A stretch of 27,344 nucleotides of DNA from JACDAN01 sp035776735 (GTDB taxonomy: Bacteria > Actinomycetota > Thermoleophilia > Gaiellales > Gaiellaceae), in contig DASSSO010000136.1 of NCBI GenBank assembly GCA_035776735.1, forward strand, positions 1 to 27,344, given 5' to 3'. Below are positions 1-5,853 of this stretch, piece by piece (within the stretch, counting starts at the first letter, position 1; every line of letters starts with the position of its first letter). Both the position numbers and the translations under genes were made by a program. Below the pieces are notes generated by a model that worked only from the letters and a program-made list of their open reading frames with translations, was not told where the DNA came from and made no database searches.

Positions 1-378
1 GTAGTACGCCGTCGGTCCGCCGTAGGAGTATTCCGGGTCGTCATGGATGTCCGGGATGTGGACGGGCTCACGTACCAGCGCCGCCCGGCCGGCGCCCGTC
101 GTTCGGTCGACAGCATGCGGATGCTGCCTGTCGTATTCGGCACCCTCGGCCTTCGTGTCGTGTGCCGCCACGTGAAGGAGCCCGTCCTCGAGCAGGTAGA
201 GCGCGCCGTAATCCGCCCTGCAGAGCCGCTCGCAGGCCTCGACGACCTCGTCGAGGACCGGCTGGATCCCAGCGCTGCGGGCGACGGCGCGCAGGACACC
301 GCTGATCGCACGCTGCTGTTCCTGCACGTCCTCGAGCCGGCGGGCGAGCTCGGCGTCGTCGGAGGCCACGCTGGCCAT
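1..378 (-). CDS. GAF-domain signalling protein, N-terminal part (cut by window edge)
   Basis: The minus strand from an ATG at 376-378 stays open to the window edge (126 codons, no stop). The first 30 or so residues (MASVASDDAELARRLEDVQEQQ) look like a short charged helix or coiled coil. After it comes a GAF-type sequence: a helix ending in EACERLCRADYGALYLLEDG, then LLHVAAHDTKAEG, and later GRAALVREPVHIPDIHDDPEY. This arrangement is typical of the input domain of sensor histidine kinases, nucleotide cyclases and related signalling proteins. The output domain lies outside the window, so the class cannot be decided. A TAAGCT hexamer (minus strand, 385-390) sits 6 nt before the ATG with no Shine-Dalgarno, suggesting leaderless translation. 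GAF assignment is fairly sure; the protein's function is unknown. Confidence 0.72.
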   Translation of the reverse strand, partial: MASVASDDAELARRLEDVQEQQRAISGVLRAVARSAGIQPVLDEVVEACERLCRADYGALYLLEDGLLHVAAHDTKAEGAEYDRQHPHAVDRTTGAGRAALVREPVHIPDIHDDPEYSYGGPTAYY

Positions 379-384
379 CCGAGC

Positions 385-390
385 AGCTTA
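385..390 (-). promoter_or_regulatory. Candidate -10 element for the GAF gene (leaderless)
   Basis: On the minus strand TAAGCT fits the TAnnnT core of an actinobacterial -10 box and lies 6 nt upstream of the ATG at 376-378. No clear -35 is visible. It is supported mainly by the same spacing recurring at other starts in this window. Confidence 0.35.
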
Positions 391-433
391 CGGCCAGGCG
401 CCGTCCCGTAGACGGCGTCCGAATCCGCGGGTC

Positions 434-706
434 CTAGAAATGGAACGGCTCGTTCTGGAGGCAGACCCACAGGAAGCCGTGGCCGTCCGCCAGGTCGGTC
501 GGGTAGTACCGCGTCGGGATCGTGCTCACGACGGCGTTCGACTCCGGGTCGATCTCCGACACCGCGGTCTCGCCGCCGTTCGACACCCAGACCGAGCCGC
601 CACCTAGCGCCACCGCGGAGGGCCGTCTTGGCCTGGGCAGGTCGAGGTAGCAAGGCGGTTCGACGGATCGGGAGGGGCGGCGCTTGCTTGCCGCCCCTCC
701 GTTCAT
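434..706 (-). pseudogene. Remnant of a YncE/NHL-like beta-propeller protein
   Basis: The last 60 or so residues of this frame resemble one and a half beta-propeller blades: AVALGGGSVWVSNGGE, then EIDPESNAVVSTIP, then PTDLADGHGFLWVCLQ, ending at a stop at 434-436. In intact relatives this pattern repeats many times over 300 or more residues, so only a C-terminal piece is present. The upstream 30 residues are arginine- and proline-rich and do not look like a fold, and the nominal ATG is next to a strong hairpin, so I doubt a functional start. It lies 55 bp upstream of the GAF gene on the same strand. I call it a decayed fragment; a very small expressed protein is less likely. Confidence 0.45.
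671..700. terminator. Perfect 11-bp hairpin, terminator-like
   Basis: GGAGGGGCGGC (671-681) pairs perfectly with its reverse complement at 690-700 around an 8-nt loop. It lies 19 nt past the stop of the minus-strand ORF at 719-922. The T-rich side (TTCATTTT, 702-709) is on the plus strand, while the minus strand has a matching A-rich stretch before the stem and no U-tract after it. A terminator for the minus-strand genes is the simplest reading. Confidence 0.45.
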
Positions 707-718
707 TTTCGGCCGTGG

Positions 719-922
719 CTAGGCCGCCGACGACGCGAGGCCGTCCCGCTCGCCCCACTTGAGCCAGGCATAGGCGTTCGGGTGGTTTAAGGCGTCGAGG
801 GCGCGGTCTCGCGGTGGATGGAGGGTGAACGAGACGCCCTCCTTCAGGTCCTCGTACTCGAGGACGATGTCGACTCCCCCCGGCGCGGACTCGTCCAGCC
901 GCCACGGTAAGGCCACGGTCAA
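719..922 (-). CDS. Small hypothetical protein (67 aa)
   Basis: Not recognised. The frame starts at TTG 920-922, or at GTG six bases further in, and ends just before a strong hairpin. It follows the SRPBCC gene by 18 nt in the same direction, so it could be the last gene of the arsR operon. The protein is mildly acidic with alternating hydrophobic residues (VDIVLEYEDLKEGVSFTLHPP) and a C-terminal WLKWGERDGLASSAA; no membrane segment or known motif is visible. A good purine-rich site (AAGAAGGA) precedes an ATG at 928-930, but that ATG reads only MVA before a stop in another frame. The true start is therefore unclear, and a frameshift or non-coding status is possible. Confidence 0.4.
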   Translation of the reverse strand: MTVALPWRLDESAPGGVDIVLEYEDLKEGVSFTLHPPRDRALDALNHPNAYAWLKWGERDGLASSAA

Positions 923-940
923 GCGACCATGAGATCCTTC

Positions 941-1402
941 TTATCCACGCGGCTCCTCGCCTTCGAACAAGTCGACGTAGTGGCCGAGGACGAAGTCCCA
1001 GCCCGGGTCGTAGCCCGCGCGGCCGGCCTCGTCTCCGATTGCGTCCCAGCCGCGGTGCTCGAGGTCGACGCGGGTGCCGCTGCCCTCGGGCGTGAAGCGG
1101 ACCTCGACCTCAGTCGGGCCGCGCTCGGGGTTCACCCGCCAGCGGAGGACGAACCTGCTGTGCGGCTCCCAGGCGAGGACGTCGGCCCAGTCGGCCTCCT
1201 CGCCGCCAGTCGAGCGCTCGTAGACCCGGCCGCCGGACCGCTCGTCGAAGACGACCTCCTCGACCTTGTCCTTGAAGACCGTGTGCGTCTTCAGGGGCCA
1301 CCAGCTGCCGATCTGCCGCGTGAACGTCTCGAACGCGGTCTCGGGCGCGGCGTCGACCCTGATCGTCTTGTTGATCGCCGCCAGCGCTTCCGTCGTGCTC
1401 AT
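941..1402 (-). CDS. SRPBCC (AHSA1/START-like) family protein
   Basis: 153 aa, the usual size of single-domain SRPBCC proteins, which form a hydrophobic ligand-binding cavity in the cytoplasm. Family-typical features are an N-terminal strand and helix (IRVDAAPETAFETFTRQIGSWWPL), a central GGRVYERSTGGEEADWADVLAWEPHSRFVLRW, and the late strand EVRFTPEGSGTRVDLEHRGWD. The ATG overlaps the arsR stop by 4 nt (ATGA), and an AAAGGAG Shine-Dalgarno lies just upstream. The arsR-SRPBCC pairing is a common bacterial arrangement in which the regulator probably controls the small binding protein; the ligand is unknown. The family is confident, the specific function is not known. Confidence 0.85.
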   Translation of the reverse strand: MSTTEALAAINKTIRVDAAPETAFETFTRQIGSWWPLKTHTVFKDKVEEVVFDERSGGRVYERSTGGEEADWADVLAWEPHSRFVLRWRVNPERGPTEVEVRFTPEGSGTRVDLEHRGWDAIGDEAGRAGYDPGWDFVLGHYVDLFEGEEPRG

Positions 1403-1716
1403 CCCTTGCTCCTTTCCCTCCGCTCGGCCTCGGCCTTGAAGTCGGCGAGCGCCTGATCCCAGAAGCGGTCGAAGTAGCTGCGGAGCGCCGCGACGCCGTC
1501 GAGGTCGACCCGGTAGACGTGGCGGGTGCCCTCGGCCCGGTCGCGGACGAGACCCGCGGCCTTCAGCACCTTCAGGTGCTGTGAGACGGCGGGGCGGCTG
1601 ACGGGGAGCTCTTCCGCCAGCTCCCCAACAGCCATCGGCCTCAGCGCCAGCCGCTCGAAGATCGTCCGGCGAGTCGGGTCGCCGAGCGCGCTCATTGCTA
1701 TTCCGTAAGCTTCCAC
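1399..1716 (-). CDS. ArsR-family winged-helix transcriptional regulator
   Basis: 105 aa, a typical one-domain ArsR/SmtB protein. The hallmark ALGDPTRRTIFERLA (residues 10-24) is followed by the helix-turn-helix VGELAEELPVSRPAVSQHLKVLKAAGLV and a wing (RDRAEGTRHVYRVD). No cysteine metal site (such as ELCVCDL) is present, so a metal-independent or non-classical sensor is likely. I chose GTG 1714-1716 because it keeps helix 1 (EAYGIAMSALGDPTRR); an ATG at 1693-1695 would remove it. The GTG sits at the predicted transcription start of a TTGACA-17-TACGCT promoter and inside a palindromic operator, implying leaderless autoregulated expression. The gene overlaps the downstream SRPBCC gene by 4 nt. 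Confidence 0.88.
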   Translation of the reverse strand: MEAYGIAMSALGDPTRRTIFERLALRPMAVGELAEELPVSRPAVSQHLKVLKAAGLVRDRAEGTRHVYRVDLDGVAALRSYFDRFWDQALADFKAEAERRERSKG

Positions 1717-1743
1717 TTACCGTAAGCGTAGGCTTACGGTAAG
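1716..1743. promoter_or_regulatory. Palindromic operator of the arsR-SRPBCC operon
   Basis: CTTACCGTAAGC (1716-1727) and GCTTACGGTAAG (1732-1743) form a perfect 12-bp inverted repeat with a 4-nt spacer. Each half is itself a near-palindrome (TTAC-n-GTAA), so two dimer-sized sites are present, and a further CCGTAAGC copy lies at 1703-1710. It covers the arsR start, the -10 region and the stop codon of the upstream ogt gene. Autorepression by ArsR is inferred from position and form. Confidence 0.75.
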
Positions 1744-1753
1744 CCGATGTCAA
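1725..1753 (-). promoter_or_regulatory. Promoter of arsR-SRPBCC, -35 TTGACA / -10 TACGCT
   Basis: On the minus strand a consensus -35 TTGACA (1748-1753) is separated by exactly 17 bp from TACGCT (1725-1730). The -35 lies within the last codons of ogt. The arsR GTG begins 8 nt after the -10, so transcription should start at or one base before the start codon. The operator palindrome occupies the spacer and the start site, a layout suited to steric repression. Confidence 0.65.
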
Positions 1754-2318
1754 GCGCAGGCGTCCCGGCCTCGAGGTCGAGCAGCAGGCGCTTCCGCTCG
1801 AGGCCCCCGCCGTAGCCGACGAGGCTGCCGTTCGAGCCGACGACACGGTGGCACGGGAGCACGATCGGGATCGGGTTCCGGTTCATGATCGTCCCGACCG
1901 CCCGCGCGGCGCGGGGATTGCCGGCCTTGACCGCCAGCGACTTGTAGGTCGTGACCTCGCCGTAGGGCACCCTGGCCAGGTACTCGAGGATCGTGCGCGA
2001 GAAGCCCTCCCGGCCGCGGAGGTCGAGCGGCAGGTCGAACTGGCGGCGGTGTCCCTCGAAGTACTCGTCGAGCTCGCGGCGGACCTCGTCCACCTCGCGC
2101 GGCGAGCGGAGGACGCGCACGCCGAACGTCCGGGCGAGCAGCTCGGCCTCCCGCTCGGGCTCGGGGTCGAAGGAGATCCGGCAGAGGCCGCGCTCGGTCA
2201 CTGCCACGAGCAGCGTGCCGATCGGCGTCTCGGTGACGTCGAACGAAACGTCCAGCAGGCCCGCTTCGGCGGCCGCCTGTCGGAAGCGGCGGTCGAGTGC
2301 GCTGGGAACCGAGGTCAT
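1734..2318 (-). CDS. ogt: Methylated-DNA--[protein]-cysteine S-methyltransferase
   Basis: 194 aa. It transfers the alkyl group from O6-alkylguanine to its own cysteine, a one-turnover suicide repair reaction. The signature IVLPCHRVVGSNG places the acceptor at Cys156. Upstream, VPYGEVTTYKSLAVKAGNPRAARAVGTIMNRNP matches the DNA-binding helix-turn-helix with the arginine finger of the Ogt/Ada-C fold; the first 100 residues form the usual variable N-terminal ribonuclease-H-like domain. There is no Ada-type zinc domain or AraC domain, so it is not full-length Ada. The ATG overlaps the stop of the upstream ECF sigma factor by 4 nt (ATGA), so both are probably translated from one mRNA. Confidence 0.93.
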   Translation of the reverse strand: MTSVPSALDRRFRQAAAEAGLLDVSFDVTETPIGTLLVAVTERGLCRISFDPEPEREAELLARTFGVRVLRSPREVDEVRRELDEYFEGHRRQFDLPLDLRGREGFSRTILEYLARVPYGEVTTYKSLAVKAGNPRAARAVGTIMNRNPIPIVLPCHRVVGSNGSLVGYGGGLERKRLLLDLEAGTPALDIGLP

Positions 2319-2779
2319 GTCAGCCTCCTTCGCAGGCGCCGGACGCCCGAGGACGCGGCCTGGCGGGCCGCCTCCTCGCTGGAGCCGAGCGCGGCGCCGA
2401 TGTCCGAGTAGGACAGGTCGTAGGCGTAGCGGAGCACGACGGCGGCGCGCTCCTTCTCCGGGAGCTCCTCCGCGAGGTGCTCGATCTGGGCGTAGGCGGG
2501 GCGGTCGTCGGCGGTCAGGCCGTCGACGTCGGCGGCCGGCTCGGGCCGCCGCTTCCGGCCTTCGTCGGCGGCGACGCGGGTCGCGATCGTGAACACCCAG
2601 GCGCGGAGGTAGCGGCCGTGCCGCAGGCCGTCGTAGCCGCGAAGCGCCCGGAGGAACGTCTCCTGGAACGCGTCCTCGGCGCGCTGGCGCCCGAGCAGGC
2701 GCACGAGGTGCGCGAACACGGCGTCGCGGTTCTCCGCGTAGAAGCGCTCGAACGGCGGGAGGGCCATCACCTCCATCAT
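2315..2779 (-). CDS. ECF-type RNA polymerase sigma factor
   Basis: 154 aa with only regions 2 and 4, as in ECF sigma factors. Region 2 is FERFYAENRDAVFAHLVRLL to AEDAFQETFLRALRGYDGL and LRAWVFTIATRVAADEGRKRR. Region 4 is LPEKERAAVVLRYAYDLSYSDIGAALGSSEEAARQAASSGVRRLRRRL. Three in-frame ATGs are close together (2779, 2776, 2767); I use the first, since the GGAGG before the last is only 2 nt away from it. No anti-sigma gene or zinc-binding partner is visible next to it, so how its activity is restrained is unclear. It overlaps ogt by 4 nt and diverges from the PfkB gene across only 33 bp. Confidence 0.88.
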   Translation of the reverse strand: MMEVMALPPFERFYAENRDAVFAHLVRLLGRQRAEDAFQETFLRALRGYDGLRHGRYLRAWVFTIATRVAADEGRKRRPEPAADVDGLTADDRPAYAQIEHLAEELPEKERAAVVLRYAYDLSYSDIGAALGSSEEAARQAASSGVRRLRRRLT

Positions 2780-2812
2780 TCTCTTCAACGTGCAGGTCGT
2801 GGAGCGTGTGAG

Positions 2813-3622
2813 ATGAAGGCGGCGGTCGTCGGCCATGTGGAGTGGATCGACTTCGTGCGCGTCGAGCGTGTCCCGGCTCCCGGCGAGATCGTCACGGCCC
2901 TCGAGGGCTGGAGCGAGCCGGCCGGGGGCGGCGCGATGGCCGCGTTCGAGTTCCTCCGCCTCGGAGCGGAGACGACGTTCTTCACGGCGGTCGGCAACGA
3001 CGAGCTGGGGGAGCGGGCCGAGCGGGAGCTTCGGGCGAGCGGCCTTCGGCTCGAGGTCGTGACCCGCGACGCTCCGCAACGGCGCGGCTTTACCTTCCTC
3101 GACGGCGCCGGCGAGCGGACGATCACGGTGGTGGGGGAGAAGCTCGTCCCGCACGGCGACGATCCCCTGGCCTGGGACGAGCTGACGAGCACGGACGCGG
3201 CCTACTTCTGCGGTGGAGACGCGAAGGCTCTCGAGCTCTTGGGGCAGTCACCGGTCGTCCTCGTCGCTACGGCGCGGGAGCTGCCGACGCTCAAGACCGC
3301 GCAGTTCGAGCTCGACGCCCTCGTGCACTCGGGGCGCGACCCGAGCGAGCGCTACCAACCAGGGGATCTCCAGCGGCCGCCGCGGCTCGTGGCGACGACC
3401 GAGGGGCCCGCCGGCGGGCGGTTCACGGCGGACGGGACGGAGGGGCGCTGGGCCGCCGCGCCGCTTCCGGGCCCGCTCGTGGACGTCTACAGCGCCGGTG
3501 ACCGCTTCGCGGCCGGGCTTGCCTACGCACTGGCCGAGGGCCGCGCGCCCGCCGACGCGCTGGACTTCGCGGCGCAAGGCGGCGCCCTTGCGATGACGCG
3601 TCGCGGCGGCGGAACGTCCTAG
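2813..3622 (+). CDS. PfkB-family carbohydrate kinase
   Basis: 269 aa, slightly short for the family (about 290-330). The first PfkB signature is present as EPAGGGAMAAFEFLRLGAETTFFTAVGNDELG (residues 40-70), and the C-terminal ATP/anion-hole signature as VDVYSAGDRFAAGLAYALAEG. The catalytic aspartate of the AGD triplet is kept, but the usual first glycine of GAGD is serine and the usual DTT/DTG before it is DVY. Substrate cannot be predicted: ribokinase-like sugar, nucleoside or another alcohol are all possible. The ATG has a GGAG Shine-Dalgarno 8 nt upstream. It begins a plus-strand run divergent from the sigma factor. Confidence 0.85.
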   Translation: MKAAVVGHVEWIDFVRVERVPAPGEIVTALEGWSEPAGGGAMAAFEFLRLGAETTFFTAVGNDELGERAERELRASGLRLEVVTRDAPQRRGFTFLDGAGERTITVVGEKLVPHGDDPLAWDELTSTDAAYFCGGDAKALELLGQSPVVLVATARELPTLKTAQFELDALVHSGRDPSERYQPGDLQRPPRLVATTEGPAGGRFTADGTEGRWAAAPLPGPLVDVYSAGDRFAAGLAYALAEGRAPADALDFAAQGGALAMTRRGGGTS

Positions 3623-3666
3623 GCCCGTCTCACCCCGACGCGTGACCGTTCGGCTATGACTGGCCC

Positions 3667-4041
3667 GTGGTGACGATCGACGACGTGCGGGCGCTGGTCG
3701 CGGGCCTGCCGCGGTCGTACGAGGCGGTCGTCCGGGGCCGGGTCAAGTTCCGCGTCGGACGCATCGTCTACCTGGCCTTCTCGAAGGACGAGCGGGTGAT
3801 TGGGGTGGCCTTCCCCAAGGAAGAGCGGGAGGCGGCGGTCCAGACCTACCCGGACAAGTTCGCGTTGCCCGCCCCGGGCGACCTCCGCTACCACTGGATC
3901 GACGTCCGCCTGGACGCGATCGACCACCAGGAGCTCCTCGAGCTCGTCTTCGACGCCTGGCGGATGGTGGTGCCGAAGAAGCTCGCCGCCGCCTCCGACG
4001 AGGAGCTCCTGCGGCTCGGGCAGGCGCCCGACCCTTCCTGA
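3667..4041 (+). CDS. MmcQ/YjbR-family protein
   Basis: 124 aa. The sequence fits the MmcQ/YjbR family: an N-terminal helix (TIDDVRALVAGLPRSYEAV), the strands KFRVGRIVYLAFSKDERVIGVAFPKEERE, and the late YHWIDVRLDAIDHQELLELVFDAWRMVVPKKL. Members are small double-wing proteins often annotated as DNA-binding, with no well-established biochemical role. Two tandem GTG codons open the frame. TATGAC (3655-3660) lies 6 nt upstream and no Shine-Dalgarno is visible, consistent with a leaderless start. The gene is independent of the dcw operon that follows, which has its own promoter. Confidence 0.82.
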   Translation: MVTIDDVRALVAGLPRSYEAVVRGRVKFRVGRIVYLAFSKDERVIGVAFPKEEREAAVQTYPDKFALPAPGDLRYHWIDVRLDAIDHQELLELVFDAWRMVVPKKLAAASDEELLRLGQAPDPS

Positions 4042-4089
4042 CCTGGCGCAGCGCTCGGCCCCTCAGCGACGCCGCATGCGTTTCGCGGG

Positions 4090-4119
4090 TTGACGGAGTG
4101 GGGAAAAGTGGTCTAAAGT
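4090..4119 (+). promoter_or_regulatory. Promoter of the dcw cluster (TTGACG / TAAAGT)
   Basis: TTGACG at 4090-4095 and TAAAGT at 4114-4119 are separated by 18 bp. The -10 and spacer lie inside the MraZ repeats, so bound MraZ would block RNA polymerase. Predicted start near 4126, giving a leader of about 28 nt before the mraZ ATG. Confidence 0.55.
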
Positions 4120-4131
4120 GGTAGAAAGTGG
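4095..4131 (+). promoter_or_regulatory. MraZ box: four direct repeats at 10-bp period
   Basis: Three exact AAAGTGG repeats lie at 4105-4111, 4115-4121 and 4125-4131, and a degenerate GGAGTGG at 4095-4101 keeps the same 10-bp register. MraZ is known to bind GTGG-containing direct repeats upstream of its own gene, so this is almost certainly its autoregulatory site. The exact helical period means all four sites face the same side of the DNA. Confidence 0.88.
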
Positions 4132-4153
4132 GGGAGCGCCAAATGGCACGACC

Positions 4154-4588
4154 ATGCTGCTCGGAGAGTACGAACACACCATCGACGACAAGAACCGGCT
4201 CACCCTTCCGGCCCGGTTCAGGGACGCCATGTCCGGCGGCGTCGTCGTCACGCGCGGCATGGACGGCTGTCTGTATGCGTACCCGCGAGGCGACTGGCTC
4301 GAGCGGTTCCAGGCGCGCGTCGCGGAGCTCGATCCGCTCAGCAGCGAGGGCCGCAAGCTGCAGCGCCACTTCTTCTCCGGCGCGGCCGAGGCGGAGCTGG
4401 ACAAGCAGGGAAGGATCATGATTCCTGGACCCCTGCTCCGCTATGCGGGCCTCGAGCGGGAAGTCGTCGTCGCCGGAATCCACGATCACCTGGAGATCTG
4501 GGATCGGGAGACCTGGCGGCGGGAGCTCAACGAGGTCGAAGGGAGTGCGGAGCATGTTGCCGAGCGTCTTGCAGCCAAACGCGACTGA
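4154..4588 (+). CDS. mraZ: Transcriptional regulator MraZ
   Basis: 144 aa, normal length. MraZ is a ring-forming DNA-binding protein with two AbrB-like halves and usually regulates the dcw cluster. Both DxxxR motifs are visible: DDKNRLTLPARFR (residues 11-23) and DKQGRIMIPGPLLRYAGL (about 82-99). The start MLLGEYEHTIDDK matches the family N-terminus, so I use ATG 4154. A GTG at 4118 would place the start inside the operator. The nearest purine-rich site (GGGGGAG, 4130-4136) is 17 nt from this ATG but well placed for an out-of-frame ATG at 4143, an oddity listed separately. It overlaps rsmH by 35 nt. Confidence 0.93.
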   Translation: MLLGEYEHTIDDKNRLTLPARFRDAMSGGVVVTRGMDGCLYAYPRGDWLERFQARVAELDPLSSEGRKLQRHFFSGAAEAELDKQGRIMIPGPLLRYAGLEREVVVAGIHDHLEIWDRETWRRELNEVEGSAEHVAERLAAKRD

Positions 4589-5510
4589 TCACGTCCCCGT
4601 CCTGGCCGAAGAGGTTCGGCGCCTGCTCGACGTGCACCCGGGCGAGACGGTGGTCGACGCCACCTTCGGCGCGGGCGGGCACGCCTCGCTGCTCGCCCAG
4701 GACCTCGAGGGCGAGGGCAAGTACGTCGCGGTCGACCGCGACCCGAGCGTGAAGCCGTACTTCGAGTCGTTCCGGCGCCGCGCCGGGGTGAAGACGCGCT
4801 TCCTCGCCGGCGACTTCGCCGACGTGCTCGAGCGGTTCGCCGACAACGGGCGCGGAGCCGACGCGATCCTCTTCGACCTCGGCGTCTCGAGCATGCAGCT
4901 CGACCGGCCCGAGCGCGGGTTCTCGTACGCGGCCGACGCGCCGCTCGACATGCGCATGGACCCGTCGGCGGAGCTCTCGGCACGCGAGCTCGTGAACGAG
5001 GCGAGCGAGCGGGAGCTGACCGAGATCTTCCGCTCGTACGGCGAGGAGCGGTACGCGCGCCAGATCGCGAAGCGGATCGTCCGGGAGCGGCGCACGCATC
5101 CGTTCGAGAGGACCGGCGAGCTCGTCGAGACGATCAAGGCGGCGATCCCCACGCCGGCGCGGTTCGGCGAGGGACATCCGGCGCGGCGTGTGTTCCAGGC
5201 CCTCCGGATCGCGGTCAACGACGAGCTCGGCGCGCTCGAGGCTGCCCTGCCGGCGGCGCTCGAGATGCTGAACCCCGGCGGACGGATCGCCGTTATCAGC
5301 TTCCACTCGCTCGAGGACCGGATCGTCAAGCGCTTCTTCCGCACCGAGTCGCACGGCTGCACCTGCCCGCCCGACTTCCCCGTGTGCGTCTGCGGCCGCG
5401 AGCCGTCCCTGCGCGTCCTGACCCGGAAGGCCGTGCGGCCGACGGCGCAGGAGATCGCCGCCAACCCGCGCGCTGCCTCGGCGCGCCTTCGCGCAGCCCA
5501 GAAGGTGTAG
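4554..5510 (+). CDS. rsmH: 16S rRNA (cytosine(1402)-N(4))-methyltransferase RsmH
   Basis: 318 aa, normal for RsmH (MraW), which methylates N4 of C1402 in the ribosomal P site using S-adenosylmethionine. Visible motifs are HVPVLAEEV (residues 13-21), the SAM loop VVDATFGAGGHASLL (33-47), ILFDLGVSSMQLDRPERGFSY (about 103-123), the substrate helical region AREL to RYARQIAKRIV, and ISFHSLEDRIVKRFF. A four-cysteine patch (CTCPPDFPVCVC) near the C-terminus is seen in many relatives. The ATG lies inside the end of mraZ with a GGGAG Shine-Dalgarno 8 nt upstream, so translation is coupled. Confidence 0.95.
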   Translation: MLPSVLQPNATDHVPVLAEEVRRLLDVHPGETVVDATFGAGGHASLLAQDLEGEGKYVAVDRDPSVKPYFESFRRRAGVKTRFLAGDFADVLERFADNGRGADAILFDLGVSSMQLDRPERGFSYAADAPLDMRMDPSAELSARELVNEASERELTEIFRSYGEERYARQIAKRIVRERRTHPFERTGELVETIKAAIPTPARFGEGHPARRVFQALRIAVNDELGALEAALPAALEMLNPGGRIAVISFHSLEDRIVKRFFRTESHGCTCPPDFPVCVCGREPSLRVLTRKAVRPTAQEIAANPRAASARLRAAQKV

Positions 5511-5517
5511 TGGGCTG

Positions 5518-5853
5518 ATGGCCGTCGCAGTCGCACGCACCCGGGCCCGTGCCCGGCCGAAGCGCCGGACGGCCACGCGGCGGCGGACGGCCGGCGGGGC
5601 CGTCTGGATCGTCCTGATGGGCGTTCTCCTCGCGGGCGTCGTGGCGCTGAACGTCGCCGTGCTGCGGCTGAACCTCCAGTACGACGAGCTCGCGCGCGAG
5701 CGCGACAAGGTCCGCGCCGAGTCGGCCGAGCTCGCGTCGGAGCTCGCGACGCGGTCCGCGTCCGCGCGGACGAGCAGCCTCGCGCGCACCCGGCTCGGCT
5801 ACCAGCCCGCCGATCCGGCCACGACGACGTACCTGGATCTCGCCAACCCGTGA
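5518..5853 (+). CDS. ftsL: FtsL-like septum protein
   Basis: 111 aa, single-pass bitopic protein. An arginine-rich cytoplasmic segment (residues 1-27) precedes one membrane helix (about 28-50, WIVLMGVLLAGVVALNVAVL) and a periplasmic-side heptad region (LQYDELARERDKVRAESAELASEL), the layout of FtsL/DivIC partners in the FtsQLB complex. Sequence conservation in this family is too low for a motif, so the call rests on topology and position between rsmH and ftsI. It starts 7 nt after rsmH and overlaps ftsI by 4 nt (GTGA). A role in activating FtsW-FtsI is expected from the family. Confidence 0.8.
   Translation: MAVAVARTRARARPKRRTATRRRTAGGAVWIVLMGVLLAGVVALNVAVLRLNLQYDELARERDKVRAESAELASELATRSASARTSSLARTRLGYQPADPATTTYLDLANP

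Noticed and set aside
1403..1846. Extended start for the SRPBCC frame
   Set aside because: The extension overlaps arsR and reads as low-complexity sequence; the ATG at 1402 has a good Shine-Dalgarno and family-like N-terminus.
4118..4153. Upstream GTG start for mraZ
   Set aside because: It lies inside the MraZ box and before the predicted transcription start; the family N-terminus begins at 4154.
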